A stretch of DNA of 15,075 bases from Promethearchaeota archaeon (GCA_030615145.1 JAUWZT010000055.1:1-15075); one strand, 5' to 3'; positions 1 to 7,775 are shown, counted from the first letter of the stretch. Notes: generated by a model from the sequence alone, not told the origin. Made by a program: numbers and translations.

Positions 1-210
1 GAAACAATTATTGCTATTATATTTGCAGATGTTAATTTTATGTTCCATTTTTTTACTCTTTTAGTGGTATTAAGCCTTAATGGCATTTTAAGAGCGGCAT
101 TATATCTAAGTGAATATGGATTATCGCTTAAAAAAATGAGAAATTTCAAAATAGTCTTCATTATTATGGATAATTTAGTTATCCAAACTCCTGAGATAGA
201 AGAATATTAA
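1..210 (+). CDS. C-terminal fragment of a membrane protein (5' end outside window)
   Basis: Frame 1 is open from the first base of the window to a TAA at 208-210, giving the last 69 residues of a protein whose start lies to the left. The first part is strongly hydrophobic (runs such as TIIAIIFADVNF and FFTLLVVLSL), which suggests one or two membrane segments, followed by a basic patch (LSLKKMRNFK), another short hydrophobic stretch and an acidic tail ending EIEEY. No family can be recognised from this fragment. The T-run just after it at 234-244 is a plausible archaeal terminator, which supports a real gene end here. The call rests on an uninterrupted frame with protein-like composition in AT-rich DNA where stops are frequent. 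Confidence 0.55.
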   Translation, partial: ETIIAIIFADVNFMFHFFTLLVVLSLNGILRAALYLSEYGLSLKKMRNFKIVFIIMDNLVIQTPEIEEY

Positions 211-230
211 CCTAATCGTCATTATCTCTT

Positions 231-244
231 GGGTTTTTTTTTTT
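231..244 (+). terminator. U-rich terminator after the partial membrane protein gene
   Basis: GGG is followed by eleven consecutive T (234-244), twenty-odd bases after the TAA at 208-210. Archaeal RNA polymerase terminates at U-tracts without needing a hairpin. No strong stem is seen upstream. Confidence 0.5.
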
Positions 245-301
245 AATGAGTGAATCAGTAATAATAAAATATTTAATGAGTGAATGAGTAATAATAAAAT
301 A
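242..301 (+). repeat. 30-bp tandem duplication in the aminotransferase leader
   Basis: Two adjacent 30-bp copies (242-271 and 272-301) differ only at C256/G286. The second copy ends on the A of the ATG start of the aminotransferase, so the copy edge coincides with the start codon. Each copy contains ATGAGTGAA, and copy 1 opens a mini-frame (ATG at 246, TGA at 285-287, 13 codons) that would end just before the real start. Confidence 0.85.
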
Positions 302-1422
302 TGTCTGAAATTCACTTTAATAAAGAAGAAGGTTCCCAAATAAAATTATTCACCCCTGGGCCCGTTTACATCCCAGAACGAATATTGACTGAAATGGCAA
401 AACCTAACGACACGCATAGGTCTAAACCATACGCAGAAATGCATCAACTTGTAGAAGAAGGGCTTAAAAAGCTTTTATTTACCTCTAATATTTGCTTAAT
501 CTCTACATCGAGCGCCACTGGACTAATGGAAGCTTGCGTAAGAAATTTAGTTAAAAAAGACGAGAAAGCTCTATTTTTTTCGATTGGAGCATTTGGAGAT
601 CGTTGGTACAAAATTGGAGTTTCAAATGGGAAGGTCGCAGTAAAAGAGGGCGTTGAATGGGGTAAACCAATAACTCCCGAATTTGCCCAAGAAGCATTGA
701 ATAAAGATAAATATGCTGTAGTTTTTATCCAATCAAATGAAACTTCCACAGGAGTTTATAACCCAATTAATGAAGTAATTCCAGTTATTAAAGATTCTGG
801 GGCTCTCGTATGCGTTGATGCGACTTCCTCCATGGCAGGTATAAAAATTGAGGTCGATAAATTAAATATTGATGTATGTTTAGCTTCAGTTCAAAAAGCT
901 TTCACAGTCCCACCAGGACTGGCTTTATGTTCAATATCCGAAGCAGCAATCGAAAAGACTTCTCAGGTTAAAAACAGAGGGCTTTACTTTGATTTTCTTG
1001 ATTTAGTAAAAAGATCTGAAAAGCACCAAACGCCAACAACGCCACCAATACCTCAGATTAGGGCTTTAGCGGCTCAATTGGATTATATCCTGAATCACGA
1101 AGGATTAGAAAAAAGATTTGAAAGACATGAACAATTAGGAAAACGCACTAGGATGTGGGCACGAGATATTAATTTTGAGATGTTTCCAGAGAAAGGATAC
1201 GAATCAAATACAGTTTCTACTATGAAAAATTCGTTGGAGATCGACATTGGGAAGATGGTCTCAACATTACTAGGAAAGGGCTATCGCATTGTTAACGGTT
1301 ATGGAGATTTGAAGAATAAGACCTTCCGAATTGGCCATATGGGTGAAGTGACAGTAAAAGATCTCGAAAGCATGTTAAAGATCTTAACAGATATCGTTTC
1401 TGATTTAAGGTTGAACCAGTGA
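301..1422 (+). CDS. class-V PLP aminotransferase (serine-glyoxylate / phosphoserine aminotransferase type)
   Basis: A 373-residue fold-type I PLP enzyme of the alanine/serine-glyoxylate aminotransferase family. Visible marks are the N-terminal LFTPGPVYIP (16-25), the PLP-ring aspartate in CVDATSSMAG (D173), the Schiff-base lysine in SVQKAFTVPPG (K199), the HQTPTTPPIPQ segment (242-252) that shapes the active site, and RIGHMG (343-348) near the C-terminus. Length is normal. The serA gene lies 170 bp downstream on the same strand, so the likely job is amination of 3-phosphohydroxypyruvate to phosphoserine. In Methanocaldococcus a class-V enzyme of this general kind (MJ0959) is the phosphoserine transaminase, but serine-glyoxylate or alanine-glyoxylate activity cannot be excluded. 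The ATG at 301 has no Shine-Dalgarno sequence, which fits leaderless or weak-leader translation. It sits at the edge of a 30-bp tandem repeat. Confidence 0.9.
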   Translation: MSEIHFNKEEGSQIKLFTPGPVYIPERILTEMAKPNDTHRSKPYAEMHQLVEEGLKKLLFTSNICLISTSSATGLMEACVRNLVKKDEKALFFSIGAFGDRWYKIGVSNGKVAVKEGVEWGKPITPEFAQEALNKDKYAVVFIQSNETSTGVYNPINEVIPVIKDSGALVCVDATSSMAGIKIEVDKLNIDVCLASVQKAFTVPPGLALCSISEAAIEKTSQVKNRGLYFDFLDLVKRSEKHQTPTTPPIPQIRALAAQLDYILNHEGLEKRFERHEQLGKRTRMWARDINFEMFPEKGYESNTVSTMKNSLEIDIGKMVSTLLGKGYRIVNGYGDLKNKTFRIGHMGEVTVKDLESMLKILTDIVSDLRLNQ

Positions 1423-1436
1423 AATTATTAAATCTA

Positions 1437-1480
1437 CTCTTTTATTTTTTTATTATTATTTTGTGTTATTTTTTTTCTTG
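1437..1480 (+). terminator. T-rich terminator after the aminotransferase
   Basis: Several T-tracts (including eight consecutive T near 1470-1477) follow the TGA at 1420-1422. This suggests that at least part of the transcript ends before serA. Confidence 0.4.
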
Positions 1481-1592
1481 TACAATTAATTACTATATTT
1501 AAAATGATATAATTAAATCAGCAAAAATTCTTTTAAACATTAGTTTACTAGAAATATTATTCTATTAATGAAAAACATAAGTAGTGAATTGT

Positions 1593-2525
1593 ATGAAAAT
1601 ATTGATAAGTGACAAACTTGACTCCTCCGGAGTGAAAATTTTTCAAGAAAACGGCTTTGACGTAGTGAAAAACTTTAAAATAACTAACGATGAACTAAAA
1701 GAAGAGATTGGAAATTACGACGGAATCGTTGTACGTTCTCGAACCAAACTAACAGCAGAAGTATTAGAAAGAGCGAAGAACCTTAAAGTTATTGGAAGAG
1801 CTGGAGTAGGCTTGGATAATGTCGATAGGAAAAAAGCTGCGGAGTTAAACATTGAAGTTTTGAACACACCAGAAGCGCCTTCAGTTTCAGTAGCAGAATT
1901 AGCCCTTGGATTAATGTTTACGTTAGCTAGGCATATCTCAAACGCGGATCGAACGATGCATTGTGGAGAATGGAATAAAAGCCAGTATTTGGGCTACACT
2001 TTGAAAGGTAAGAAATTAGGTTTAATCGGATTTGGAAACATAGCTAAACAATTAGCAAAGAAAGCCTTAGCGTTAGAAATGGAAGTTGGCGTTTATTCTA
2101 GATTTAGTAAAGGTCCTACAGCTATAGAAGAAGCCAAAAACATGGGGTGCAAATTATATTCATCTATTGACGAATTGCTTCAAGATGCTCAAATTATATC
2201 GTTACATCTCCCCGCTACACCTCAAACAGAAAATACCATCAATGAAACAAACCTAAAATTAATGAAAAAAAATTCTATCATAATTAATACGGCTAGAGGA
2301 AAGCTAATTGACGAAAAAGCTTTATTAAAAGCCTTAGCAAACGAAGAGATTGGTGGAGCTGCGTTAGATGTTTACAGGAAAGAACCGTTAAAAGATATGG
2401 AGTTATGTAATTTCGAGGGGAATTTAATTCTTACGCCTCATATAGGAGCTCAGACCATAGAAACACAAGTACACGCAGCTACTAAAATCGCCGAAAAAAT
2501 GTCAGATTTCTTAAAAAAATTATAA
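1593..2525 (+). CDS. serA: D-3-phosphoglycerate dehydrogenase, short form without ACT domain
   Basis: NAD-dependent 2-hydroxyacid dehydrogenase that would oxidise 3-phosphoglycerate to 3-phosphohydroxypyruvate, the first committed step of serine synthesis. Numbered from the ATG at 1593 (310 aa): substrate-domain motif GRAGVGLDNVD (68-78), NTPEAPSVSVAELALG (91-106), Rossmann loop GLIGFGNIA (143-151), and catalytic Arg235 in NTARG, Glu264 in KEP and His283 in TPHIGA. It ends right after the catalytic core, so the regulatory ACT or ASB domain of long SerA forms is absent and serine feedback by that route is not expected. A GTG at 1584 would add three residues (MNC); the ATG matches the usual MK-I-LI-D beginning better. 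The upstream neighbour is the aminotransferase for the next step. Other 2-hydroxyacid dehydrogenases share the fold, but the context favours SerA. Confidence 0.9.
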   Translation: MKILISDKLDSSGVKIFQENGFDVVKNFKITNDELKEEIGNYDGIVVRSRTKLTAEVLERAKNLKVIGRAGVGLDNVDRKKAAELNIEVLNTPEAPSVSVAELALGLMFTLARHISNADRTMHCGEWNKSQYLGYTLKGKKLGLIGFGNIAKQLAKKALALEMEVGVYSRFSKGPTAIEEAKNMGCKLYSSIDELLQDAQIISLHLPATPQTENTINETNLKLMKKNSIIINTARGKLIDEKALLKALANEEIGGAALDVYRKEPLKDMELCNFEGNLILTPHIGAQTIETQVHAATKIAEKMSDFLKKL

Positions 2526-2534
2526 AATAATAAG

Positions 2535-2574
2535 ATTTAGATCTTTCTAAATTAATTAAAAAATAAATTTTTTT
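2535..2574. terminator. hairpin plus T-run between convergent serA and oxidoreductase genes
   Basis: A perfect 7-bp stem, ATTTAGA (2535-2541) and TCTAAAT (2546-2552) with a TCTT loop, is followed by A/T-rich sequence and seven T (2568-2574) on the plus strand. It lies in the 57-bp gap between the two stop codons and could serve serA and, less clearly, the opposing gene. Confidence 0.5.
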
Positions 2575-2582
2575 CACATATT

Positions 2583-4631
2583 TTAAATTCTAGAAATTTT
2601 CACGACCGTAGAGAAGTATGCTCCTGAATTTCCTGACTCCTCAGGTTTATCTGGAGTAAATATATTAACATTCTCAGATTCAATATTAACAAAAGGCGCC
2701 CCAGAATAAATCAAAGCTGTGCCCGGTTTTAAAGCGATATTTTGATCTAAGATATATCTCGCTTTACTAAACTGGTTAGAAACTAGTACTTCTTGTGGCG
2801 GCTTTATTCCGAGTGATTCAATATCAAAAGGATTTAGGAATATTTTTCGAAAGATTTCCTTGTAGCCTTCATGAATTTCGCCGAATTGGGAGTGTATAAA
2901 ATATTTATGAGACGGCGAGAGTAAATAAAATTCATTCTTATTTCGCCGTAGCAAAACATCTAATTTTTGGTCAAATAAACTAATATGGGAGTTGTGGATT
3001 TGAATTTTACCATTAGAGGTTGGAAAGTTTAAATCGTTAAAAGGAATATCATTAGTTCCGAACGGAATATGATACCCATTGTCTCTTAGGTTTTGTTGAA
3101 TATCCTCGGGTAATAATCCAATACATTGTTCAACTATTTCTTCTTGACTTTCTAAAAGAAAATTATCATCAGTCCATCCAATTTTTTTAGCTAATAATTG
3201 AAAAAACTCATAATTCGATAAACAATCCGAATATGGACAAGGACCTCCTTGATTTATAGATATCCCTGGTATAAAATAAGGTGTGATAAAGTCATCGCAT
3301 TCGAGGTCAAATTTTGCGGGGATAATAATATCTGCAAATTTTGTCGTCTCGTTTAAAAACATGTCTAATACTACTACATATATATCATCCCGGGATAATG
3401 ATTTTCTAAGAATGTTCTGATTAGGGAGAGAACTAGCTGGATTAAAATTATAGATAAATAACATCTTGAAATTATTTGAGTTTAAGGAGGTTCCGAGATT
3501 TACAAGCGGAATAGTTTCATATGGTGCACATTTTTTTGGTATAGTAATATAATCAATAAGTGGATCCAGAAATTCTTGGTTAAAGCCACTCTGAGAAAAT
3601 AAAAAACCTGTTCCTGGTTTGCCAAAATTCCCAAGAAGGACTTGAATCAGAGCTATTGAATTTAGAAGTTTTCCACCATAAAAGTACTTCTGGGGTCCAA
3701 ACCCTACGATAAAAAGAGTTTGATGTTTATATTTAAAGAGGAGATTTATGAATTCTTGTAGATTTTTACGATCTACGCCTGTTTGACGATATATTTTATC
3801 TTCATCAATTTTTTCAACTTTTGTAAAAAGGTTCTTGTAGTTGTCAACATGTTGATTGATAAAATCTTTATCGAATTTTTCAGATGTTATAATTTTATTC
3901 AAAATTAATTTGACAATCAGATGGTCGGTACCAGGGAAAGGTTGTACAAAAATATTAGAATTTTCTACTAATTGGGTCTTAATCGGATTCACTACAACAA
4001 CAATTGAGCCGTTTTTAATTGCTTTATTAACCAAGAAGTAGGCGTGATTATTTCGATCGGATAGATTACTTCCCCACACGACAATTAAGCGATTATTGGG
4101 ATTGATGATTTGGAAAGTATTTGTGGTAGAATATGTACCAAACAATTCTTCTAAAGCCGAGCATCCTCCTTCATTACATATACCTTTATTTGTAATTGTA
4201 GCACCAAGATTACCGAAGAATCTAATGGGAGCATATTTTGAGATTAAACCGTTGTTCCCTGCATAGTATGCCGCTACGATAGATGAGGGGTTAAATTCAT
4301 TCTTGACTTGTAGTAATTTTTCAGCAATAATATTTAATGCTTTTTCAAGAGTAGTCGATTTAAAGGAATTACTACCTTTCAGACCAGTTCGAATTAATGC
4401 AGTTTTAATTCTTTGCGGATGGTACAATAACCTTTCTCTCTGATTTAATTTCGCGCATAAAAATCCATTGGTGAAAGGGTGGTCTTTTAAAGGTTTAGCA
4501 ATTAGGAATTTCCTCTCAGGAGCTTGGTCGTTCCATTCTCCCATAAATACACATGAACCGTAGCAATCTTTGGAGCAAGTTCCATATCTTTTTGTAGGCT
4601 CTATCTTATTTCCCAATCTTCTAAACTCCAA
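2583..4631 (-). CDS. molybdopterin (Mo/W) oxidoreductase, catalytic subunit with N-terminal [4Fe-4S] site
   Basis: A 682-residue member of the DMSO-reductase/formate-dehydrogenase superfamily. The N-terminal cluster site is CX3CX3C (C19, C23, C27) plus C59 in NGFLCAKLNQRER. The pterin-binding core includes ICNEGGCSALEELFG (151-165), with C152 a possible metal ligand, VVWGSNLSDRNNH (184-196), a PGTDHLIVKL motif near 234, and GNFGKPGTGFLFSQSG. A C-terminal pterin-dinucleotide-binding domain occupies the last 120 or so residues. There is no twin-arginine signal or membrane segment, so it is cytoplasmic. No electron-transfer subunit lies next to it, and the substrate is unknown. It follows the DUF1015 gene by 15 bp, so the two are probably co-transcribed. 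No ATG is available: TTG at 4631 is used here, while a second TTG at 4616 with GGAG nine bases ahead would give 677 aa. Confidence 0.85.
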   Translation of the reverse strand: MEFRRLGNKIEPTKRYGTCSKDCYGSCVFMGEWNDQAPERKFLIAKPLKDHPFTNGFLCAKLNQRERLLYHPQRIKTALIRTGLKGSNSFKSTTLEKALNIIAEKLLQVKNEFNPSSIVAAYYAGNNGLISKYAPIRFFGNLGATITNKGICNEGGCSALEELFGTYSTTNTFQIINPNNRLIVVWGSNLSDRNNHAYFLVNKAIKNGSIVVVVNPIKTQLVENSNIFVQPFPGTDHLIVKLILNKIITSEKFDKDFINQHVDNYKNLFTKVEKIDEDKIYRQTGVDRKNLQEFINLLFKYKHQTLFIVGFGPQKYFYGGKLLNSIALIQVLLGNFGKPGTGFLFSQSGFNQEFLDPLIDYITIPKKCAPYETIPLVNLGTSLNSNNFKMLFIYNFNPASSLPNQNILRKSLSRDDIYVVVLDMFLNETTKFADIIIPAKFDLECDDFITPYFIPGISINQGGPCPYSDCLSNYEFFQLLAKKIGWTDDNFLLESQEEIVEQCIGLLPEDIQQNLRDNGYHIPFGTNDIPFNDLNFPTSNGKIQIHNSHISLFDQKLDVLLRRNKNEFYLLSPSHKYFIHSQFGEIHEGYKEIFRKIFLNPFDIESLGIKPPQEVLVSNQFSKARYILDQNIALKPGTALIYSGAPFVNIESENVNIFTPDKPEESGNSGAYFSTVVKISRI

Positions 4632-4646
4632 ATTTAAATGGCATTT

Positions 4647-5849
4647 TTATTTTTCAGCCAAATCGTGAAGAACCAGCCCCGACAAAAGCTTAGGATCAAA
4701 CCAAGTAGATTTCGGTGGCATCACACCCCCTGCATCAGAAATAGCCTCCAAGTCCCTTATATCGACGGGATATAGGTTGAAAAATATATCATTTCCCTTT
4801 TCTGATATATATTTTTCCATGTTGTTTGGATCTTGAATACCTCCTACAAAAAAGATGTTTTCGTCGGAGCGAATGTCGTAAATTCCTAGAATAGGGCCTA
4901 AAACTTTATCTTGAAGTATAGCAACGTCTAAGCTATCTCGTTTTGAGCTAAACCTTTTTTCTTTTACTATTAAATTGTACCAATTTCCTTTGATGCACAT
5001 GGCGAGTTGATGTTTTTTTTTTGGATTAAAGGCTTTTTTAACTTGTTTAACCTTATAAATTTCTTCCATTCTTTTTAAAAATTTGTCTACATTATCTGAC
5101 AACTTTTTTATGACCCTATTGTAAGGTAAAATCAAAATCTGATCGTCTGAAGCAACATAAGACAATAAATATTGCCACGGAGCATTGGATTTATCAGTTT
5201 CAGTAGTGTTTCTCAACTGAGTTTTTCGGTATTCAGCTGCGCTCGCTGCGCGGTGATGTCCGTCTGCTATGTAGACTTTTTTATCTTTAAAGAGATTTGA
5301 TAATTGATCAATAATATTTGGGTCTGTCTCTTGCCAGATTAAGTGCCGATAACCGTATTTTTCAAAGTCAAATTTAGGTTTTTTTTGTTTAATTAACTCT
5401 ATTAATTTATTTATCTCACGATCGGCGCGAAAAACTGACCATACGAGACCAGCTGCGACATTAGTAGCCACTATATGTTTAGTTCGATCTTGAAGAGGTT
5501 TTTCACGAGTATGTTCGTGCTTTACTATATTGCCATCTTCGTAATCTTGAAGTGAGATACCCACAATTAACCCTTGTTGACTAAATTGAACGGACTCTTG
5601 GCGATAAACATATATGCTTGGAGTGTCATTTTGGACAATAAGGTTAGTAGTTTTAAATTTTTCATAAGCCATCGAAGCATTGTTATAAATTTCTTCGTCT
5701 TCACCATCGGGTAGTATAAGTTGAATTAATGAATTGGGGTTTTTTTTCAATTCATATTCTTCTTCTTTTCCAATAACATCGTACGGATTCGTAGTAAATT
5801 CGTTTGGGTTAATTGGATTATAGGGTCGTATAGCTGAGATTCTAACCAT
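4647..5849 (-). CDS. DUF1015 family protein (COG4198), possible serine-pathway protein
   Basis: A 400-residue protein with the hallmarks of DUF1015: IRPYNP near the N-terminus (7-12), NPYDVI (21-26), a central HEHTREKPLQDR (111-122) and DGHHRAASA (196-204). The length is typical for the family. The biochemical function is not established to my knowledge. From memory, unchecked, DUF1015 genes often sit beside serA and a serine-pathway aminotransferase in bacteria and archaea, as here within about 5 kb. The DGHHR motif recalls the G-x-H-R motif of ParB/sulfiredoxin-fold proteins such as the archaeal ADP-dependent serine kinase SerK, so a role on serine or phosphoserine is conceivable. ATG at 5849 has no Shine-Dalgarno sequence. 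The oxidoreductase gene starts 15 bp after its stop, and the alkyltransferase gene ends 56 bp upstream. Confidence 0.85.
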   Translation of the reverse strand: MVRISAIRPYNPINPNEFTTNPYDVIGKEEEYELKKNPNSLIQLILPDGEDEEIYNNASMAYEKFKTTNLIVQNDTPSIYVYRQESVQFSQQGLIVGISLQDYEDGNIVKHEHTREKPLQDRTKHIVATNVAAGLVWSVFRADREINKLIELIKQKKPKFDFEKYGYRHLIWQETDPNIIDQLSNLFKDKKVYIADGHHRAASAAEYRKTQLRNTTETDKSNAPWQYLLSYVASDDQILILPYNRVIKKLSDNVDKFLKRMEEIYKVKQVKKAFNPKKKHQLAMCIKGNWYNLIVKEKRFSSKRDSLDVAILQDKVLGPILGIYDIRSDENIFFVGGIQDPNNMEKYISEKGNDIFFNLYPVDIRDLEAISDAGGVMPPKSTWFDPKLLSGLVLHDLAEK

Positions 5850-5905
5850 AATATATGATTTAAAAGTAATTAAATTTTAAATTAGTTTCCATTATTTTGC
5901 AGAGA

Positions 5906-6352
5906 TTAAATCATAAAACCTTCAATTCGAAGTAATCTTCTTTTAAGATTAATCTGCCAATCATCATCCATTTTTCCCATGAAACCTCCTATTTTTCCAT
6001 CTTTTTTTATAACTCGATGACATGGAATAATCAGGGGCAGCGGGTTATTTCTTAAAACGCTTCCGACGGCTCTAAACGCTTTTGAATTTATCTTTTTTGC
6101 TAGTTCAGAGTAAGTGGTCGATTCACCGGGTCTAGTCTTTATAAGAGAATTTTTTACTTTTTGGGAAAAATCCGTTTTAAACTTATTTTTAAAATCTAGC
6201 AAGACATCTATACTTTTCATCTCCTCAAATAAATCTATATTGGTACCCGTTAGATAATCGTTAATCGCGTTTTCCAACTGATTCAGTATACTACGTTCTT
6301 TAGCATCTTTATAGTTAGATATTTCAAATTTGTTTATTTTAATATACTCCAA
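5906..6352 (-). CDS. ogt: methylated-DNA--protein-cysteine S-methyltransferase (O6-alkylguanine-DNA alkyltransferase)
   Basis: A suicide DNA-repair protein that takes the alkyl group from O6-alkylguanine onto its own cysteine. Numbered from the TTG at 6352: TRPGESTTYSELAKKI (73-88) forms the DNA-contacting segment, AFRAVG (92-97) carries the finger arginine R94, RNNP (101-104) follows, and IPCHRVIKKDGKIGGF (109-124) contains acceptor C111 with the PCHRV signature. The C-terminal domain is therefore complete. The TTG at 6352 is only the first conventional start codon. The same frame stays open and protein-like up to 6484 with a GGAGG just ahead, so the real protein probably has about 42 more residues (see the separate entry). 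It is probably the first gene of the minus-strand cluster with the DUF1015 and oxidoreductase genes. Confidence 0.9.
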   Translation of the reverse strand: MEYIKINKFEISNYKDAKERSILNQLENAINDYLTGTNIDLFEEMKSIDVLLDFKNKFKTDFSQKVKNSLIKTRPGESTTYSELAKKINSKAFRAVGSVLRNNPLPLIIPCHRVIKKDGKIGGFMGKMDDDWQINLKRRLLRIEGFMI

Positions 6353-6483
6353 AATAGCTGATTCGCTTTTAAAAAAGCTGATCTCATTTAAACAGATTTT
6401 TTGCTGGCTCTTTAGATAATCATAAGATATAATTATAAACGGATCAATAACATTAGGTTTAAAATAAAATACAGAAATTTCAA
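6353..6483 (-). other. probable missing N-terminal coding part of the alkyltransferase gene
   Basis: Reading upstream of 6352 in the alkyltransferase frame gives 44 codons without a stop until TAA at 6485-6487, a long run for such AT-rich DNA. The translation looks like a real N-terminal domain (begins EISVFYFKPNVIDPF and contains SYDYLKSQQKIC). No ATG, GTG or TTG occurs in this stretch. Either an ATT at 6476-6478 is the start, or one A is missing near 6478, which would join a TTG at 6481-6483 to the frame (M-K-I-S-V-F-Y). The GGAGG at 6488-6492 is well placed for either. Confidence 0.6.
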
Positions 6484-6487
6484 CTTA

Positions 6488-6492
6488 CCTCC
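6488..6492 (-). promoter_or_regulatory. Shine-Dalgarno GGAGG for the extended alkyltransferase
   Basis: On the minus strand GGAGG is followed by TAAG and TTG (spacing 4), or by TAAGTTGAA and ATT (spacing 9). It lies directly ahead of the extended open frame and over 130 bases from the TTG at 6352, which argues that translation starts here. Confidence 0.5.
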
Positions 6493-6656
6493 ACATCTTT
6501 AAATATAAAATATTTTTTAAATATAAAAATATATAAATTGAATCTATTATCTCAATATTAATATTTATTGGTCTTAATAGATAAATAATAAATATAGTTT
6601 TTAATTATCAAAAAAATTGAACTATACATATAATTAAAGAATCGAGTAAATAAAAG

Positions 6657-7667
6657 ATGCCTAAAGATTTAAAAAATATAATAGATAATATCGAATCGAG
6701 CGAAAAAGAAAGCGCTATTCTCCTATCTAAAATGGATAGGTTAAAAGAAATGATAGAAAAACAGAAGAGGGTTCTGATAGAGCATGAAGCTATTATTGAA
6801 GAACAAAAAATAAAAATAACAAGAATGTATGACATTCCTGAAGATGTCTTAGAACTAAAAGAATTAGTTGGAACTCAAAGAGCAATGCTTAATCAAAGAG
6901 AAAACGAAATGGAACTAGCAAAAGGCGAAGTTCTGGCTATTCAAAAAGAATTAGAATTTATGAAGAAACAAAACATCCCCACCCAACGAAAATTAGAGGA
7001 AGGTTTTGAATTAATTGGAAATTTAAAATCAGAACTTTTATTGAAAGAAGAAACTATTAAATCTTTACAAATTAAAACACGAGAAATTCAAGCTTTTGCT
7101 GATAAAATTCAAGACGAGCAAGTTAGATTGTTGACTGATATGGATCAAAAGTGGAAAAAAGAACTCGAGCAATTGAGATTGGACCATATAGAAGAGAAAA
7201 AGGATTTAGTTGGAAAAATTTCCGATTTAGATACTTTTTTACTTGATTCTAAACTGACATCTACTGAAGCCACCTCAGAAGCTAAAGACTTAAAATCGCG
7301 GTTTAAACAGATTCGCGATAGCCAGGAAAATATGATTAATAAATTAGAAGAGGCACTAAATAAAAGACGTGAAGCGGATGAAGAAGTTATAAGACTTAAT
7401 AAAGAAATGGAAGAACTTAGAATTTTCAGACAAAATAACGTTAAGAAGATTAACTATTACGATAAATTAACCGACTTGATGGAACACGAAGCACAGTTTA
7501 AAGCATTCTTAATAGTAGAACAAGTAGGTTCAATGACATTAGATGATTTAAGAAACGCCTTAGGATCTCCTATCGTATTGGTAAAAAAATTAGTGCAAAA
7601 TTTAGAGAAAGTCGATCTGTTTGAAATTAATGAAGCTGGTAAGATTTCTGTTAAAAAAATAGAATAA
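6657..7667 (+). CDS. long coiled-coil protein with C-terminal winged-helix-like domain
   Basis: A 336-residue protein with no cysteine and no membrane segment. Residues about 10-265 are rich in Glu, Lys, Arg, Gln and Leu in heptad-like order, interrupted by a proline-containing hinge at MYDIPEDV (57-64) and NIPTQ (106-110), so it should form long coiled coils. The last 60 residues (about 277-336, AQFKAFLIVEQVGSMTLDDL onward) read as a small helix-turn-helix: a regulator-like ...GSMTLDDLRNALGSPIVLVKKLVQNLEK... helix pattern followed by a beta-hairpin-like FEINEAGKISVKKI. That end may bind DNA or a partner protein. It stands alone, convergent with the longin-like gene. ATG at 6657 has only a weak GAG ahead. 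No named family is recognised; an oligomerising regulator or scaffold is an inference. Confidence 0.8.
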   Translation: MPKDLKNIIDNIESSEKESAILLSKMDRLKEMIEKQKRVLIEHEAIIEEQKIKITRMYDIPEDVLELKELVGTQRAMLNQRENEMELAKGEVLAIQKELEFMKKQNIPTQRKLEEGFELIGNLKSELLLKEETIKSLQIKTREIQAFADKIQDEQVRLLTDMDQKWKKELEQLRLDHIEEKKDLVGKISDLDTFLLDSKLTSTEATSEAKDLKSRFKQIRDSQENMINKLEEALNKRREADEEVIRLNKEMEELRIFRQNNVKKINYYDKLTDLMEHEAQFKAFLIVEQVGSMTLDDLRNALGSPIVLVKKLVQNLEKVDLFEINEAGKISVKKIE

Positions 7668-7712
7668 CTCTAATTTATCAGAATTTTACTCTTATTTTTT
7701 AATTATTGAACT

Positions 7713-7729
7713 AAGGTTTAACAAACCTT
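7713..7729. terminator. hairpin between convergent coiled-coil and longin-like genes
   Basis: AAGGTTT (7713-7719) and AAACCTT (7723-7729) form a perfect 7-bp stem with a 3-base loop, midway in the 108-bp gap between two stop codons. T-runs for the plus strand (7695-7700) and A-runs (T on the minus strand, 7757-7762) lie on either side. Confidence 0.4.
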
Positions 7730-7775
7730 TATTAGAAGTATAGTTAGTTGGTTTTTAAAAAATATAATTTGAGAT

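Larger units (their letters stand above)
6353..6656. promoter_or_regulatory. divergent intergenic region between alkyltransferase and coiled-coil genes
   Basis: About 130 bases on the left are probably coding (extended alkyltransferase). The remaining roughly 160 bases (6493-6656) are almost pure A/T with several TATA-like stretches such as TTTAAATATAAAA (6501-6535 region). Both divergent promoters must lie here, but no single box can be assigned with confidence. Confidence 0.35.

Noticed and set aside
444..749. Open frame on the minus strand inside the aminotransferase gene
   Set aside because: Lies wholly opposite a well-supported enzyme gene and its translation has no recognisable features; a shadow frame.
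6608..6835. Hydrophobic minus-strand frame that looks like a membrane peptide
   Set aside because: It is the complement of the Glu/Lys-rich start of the coiled-coil gene, which automatically reads as hydrophobic; no ribosome site supports it.
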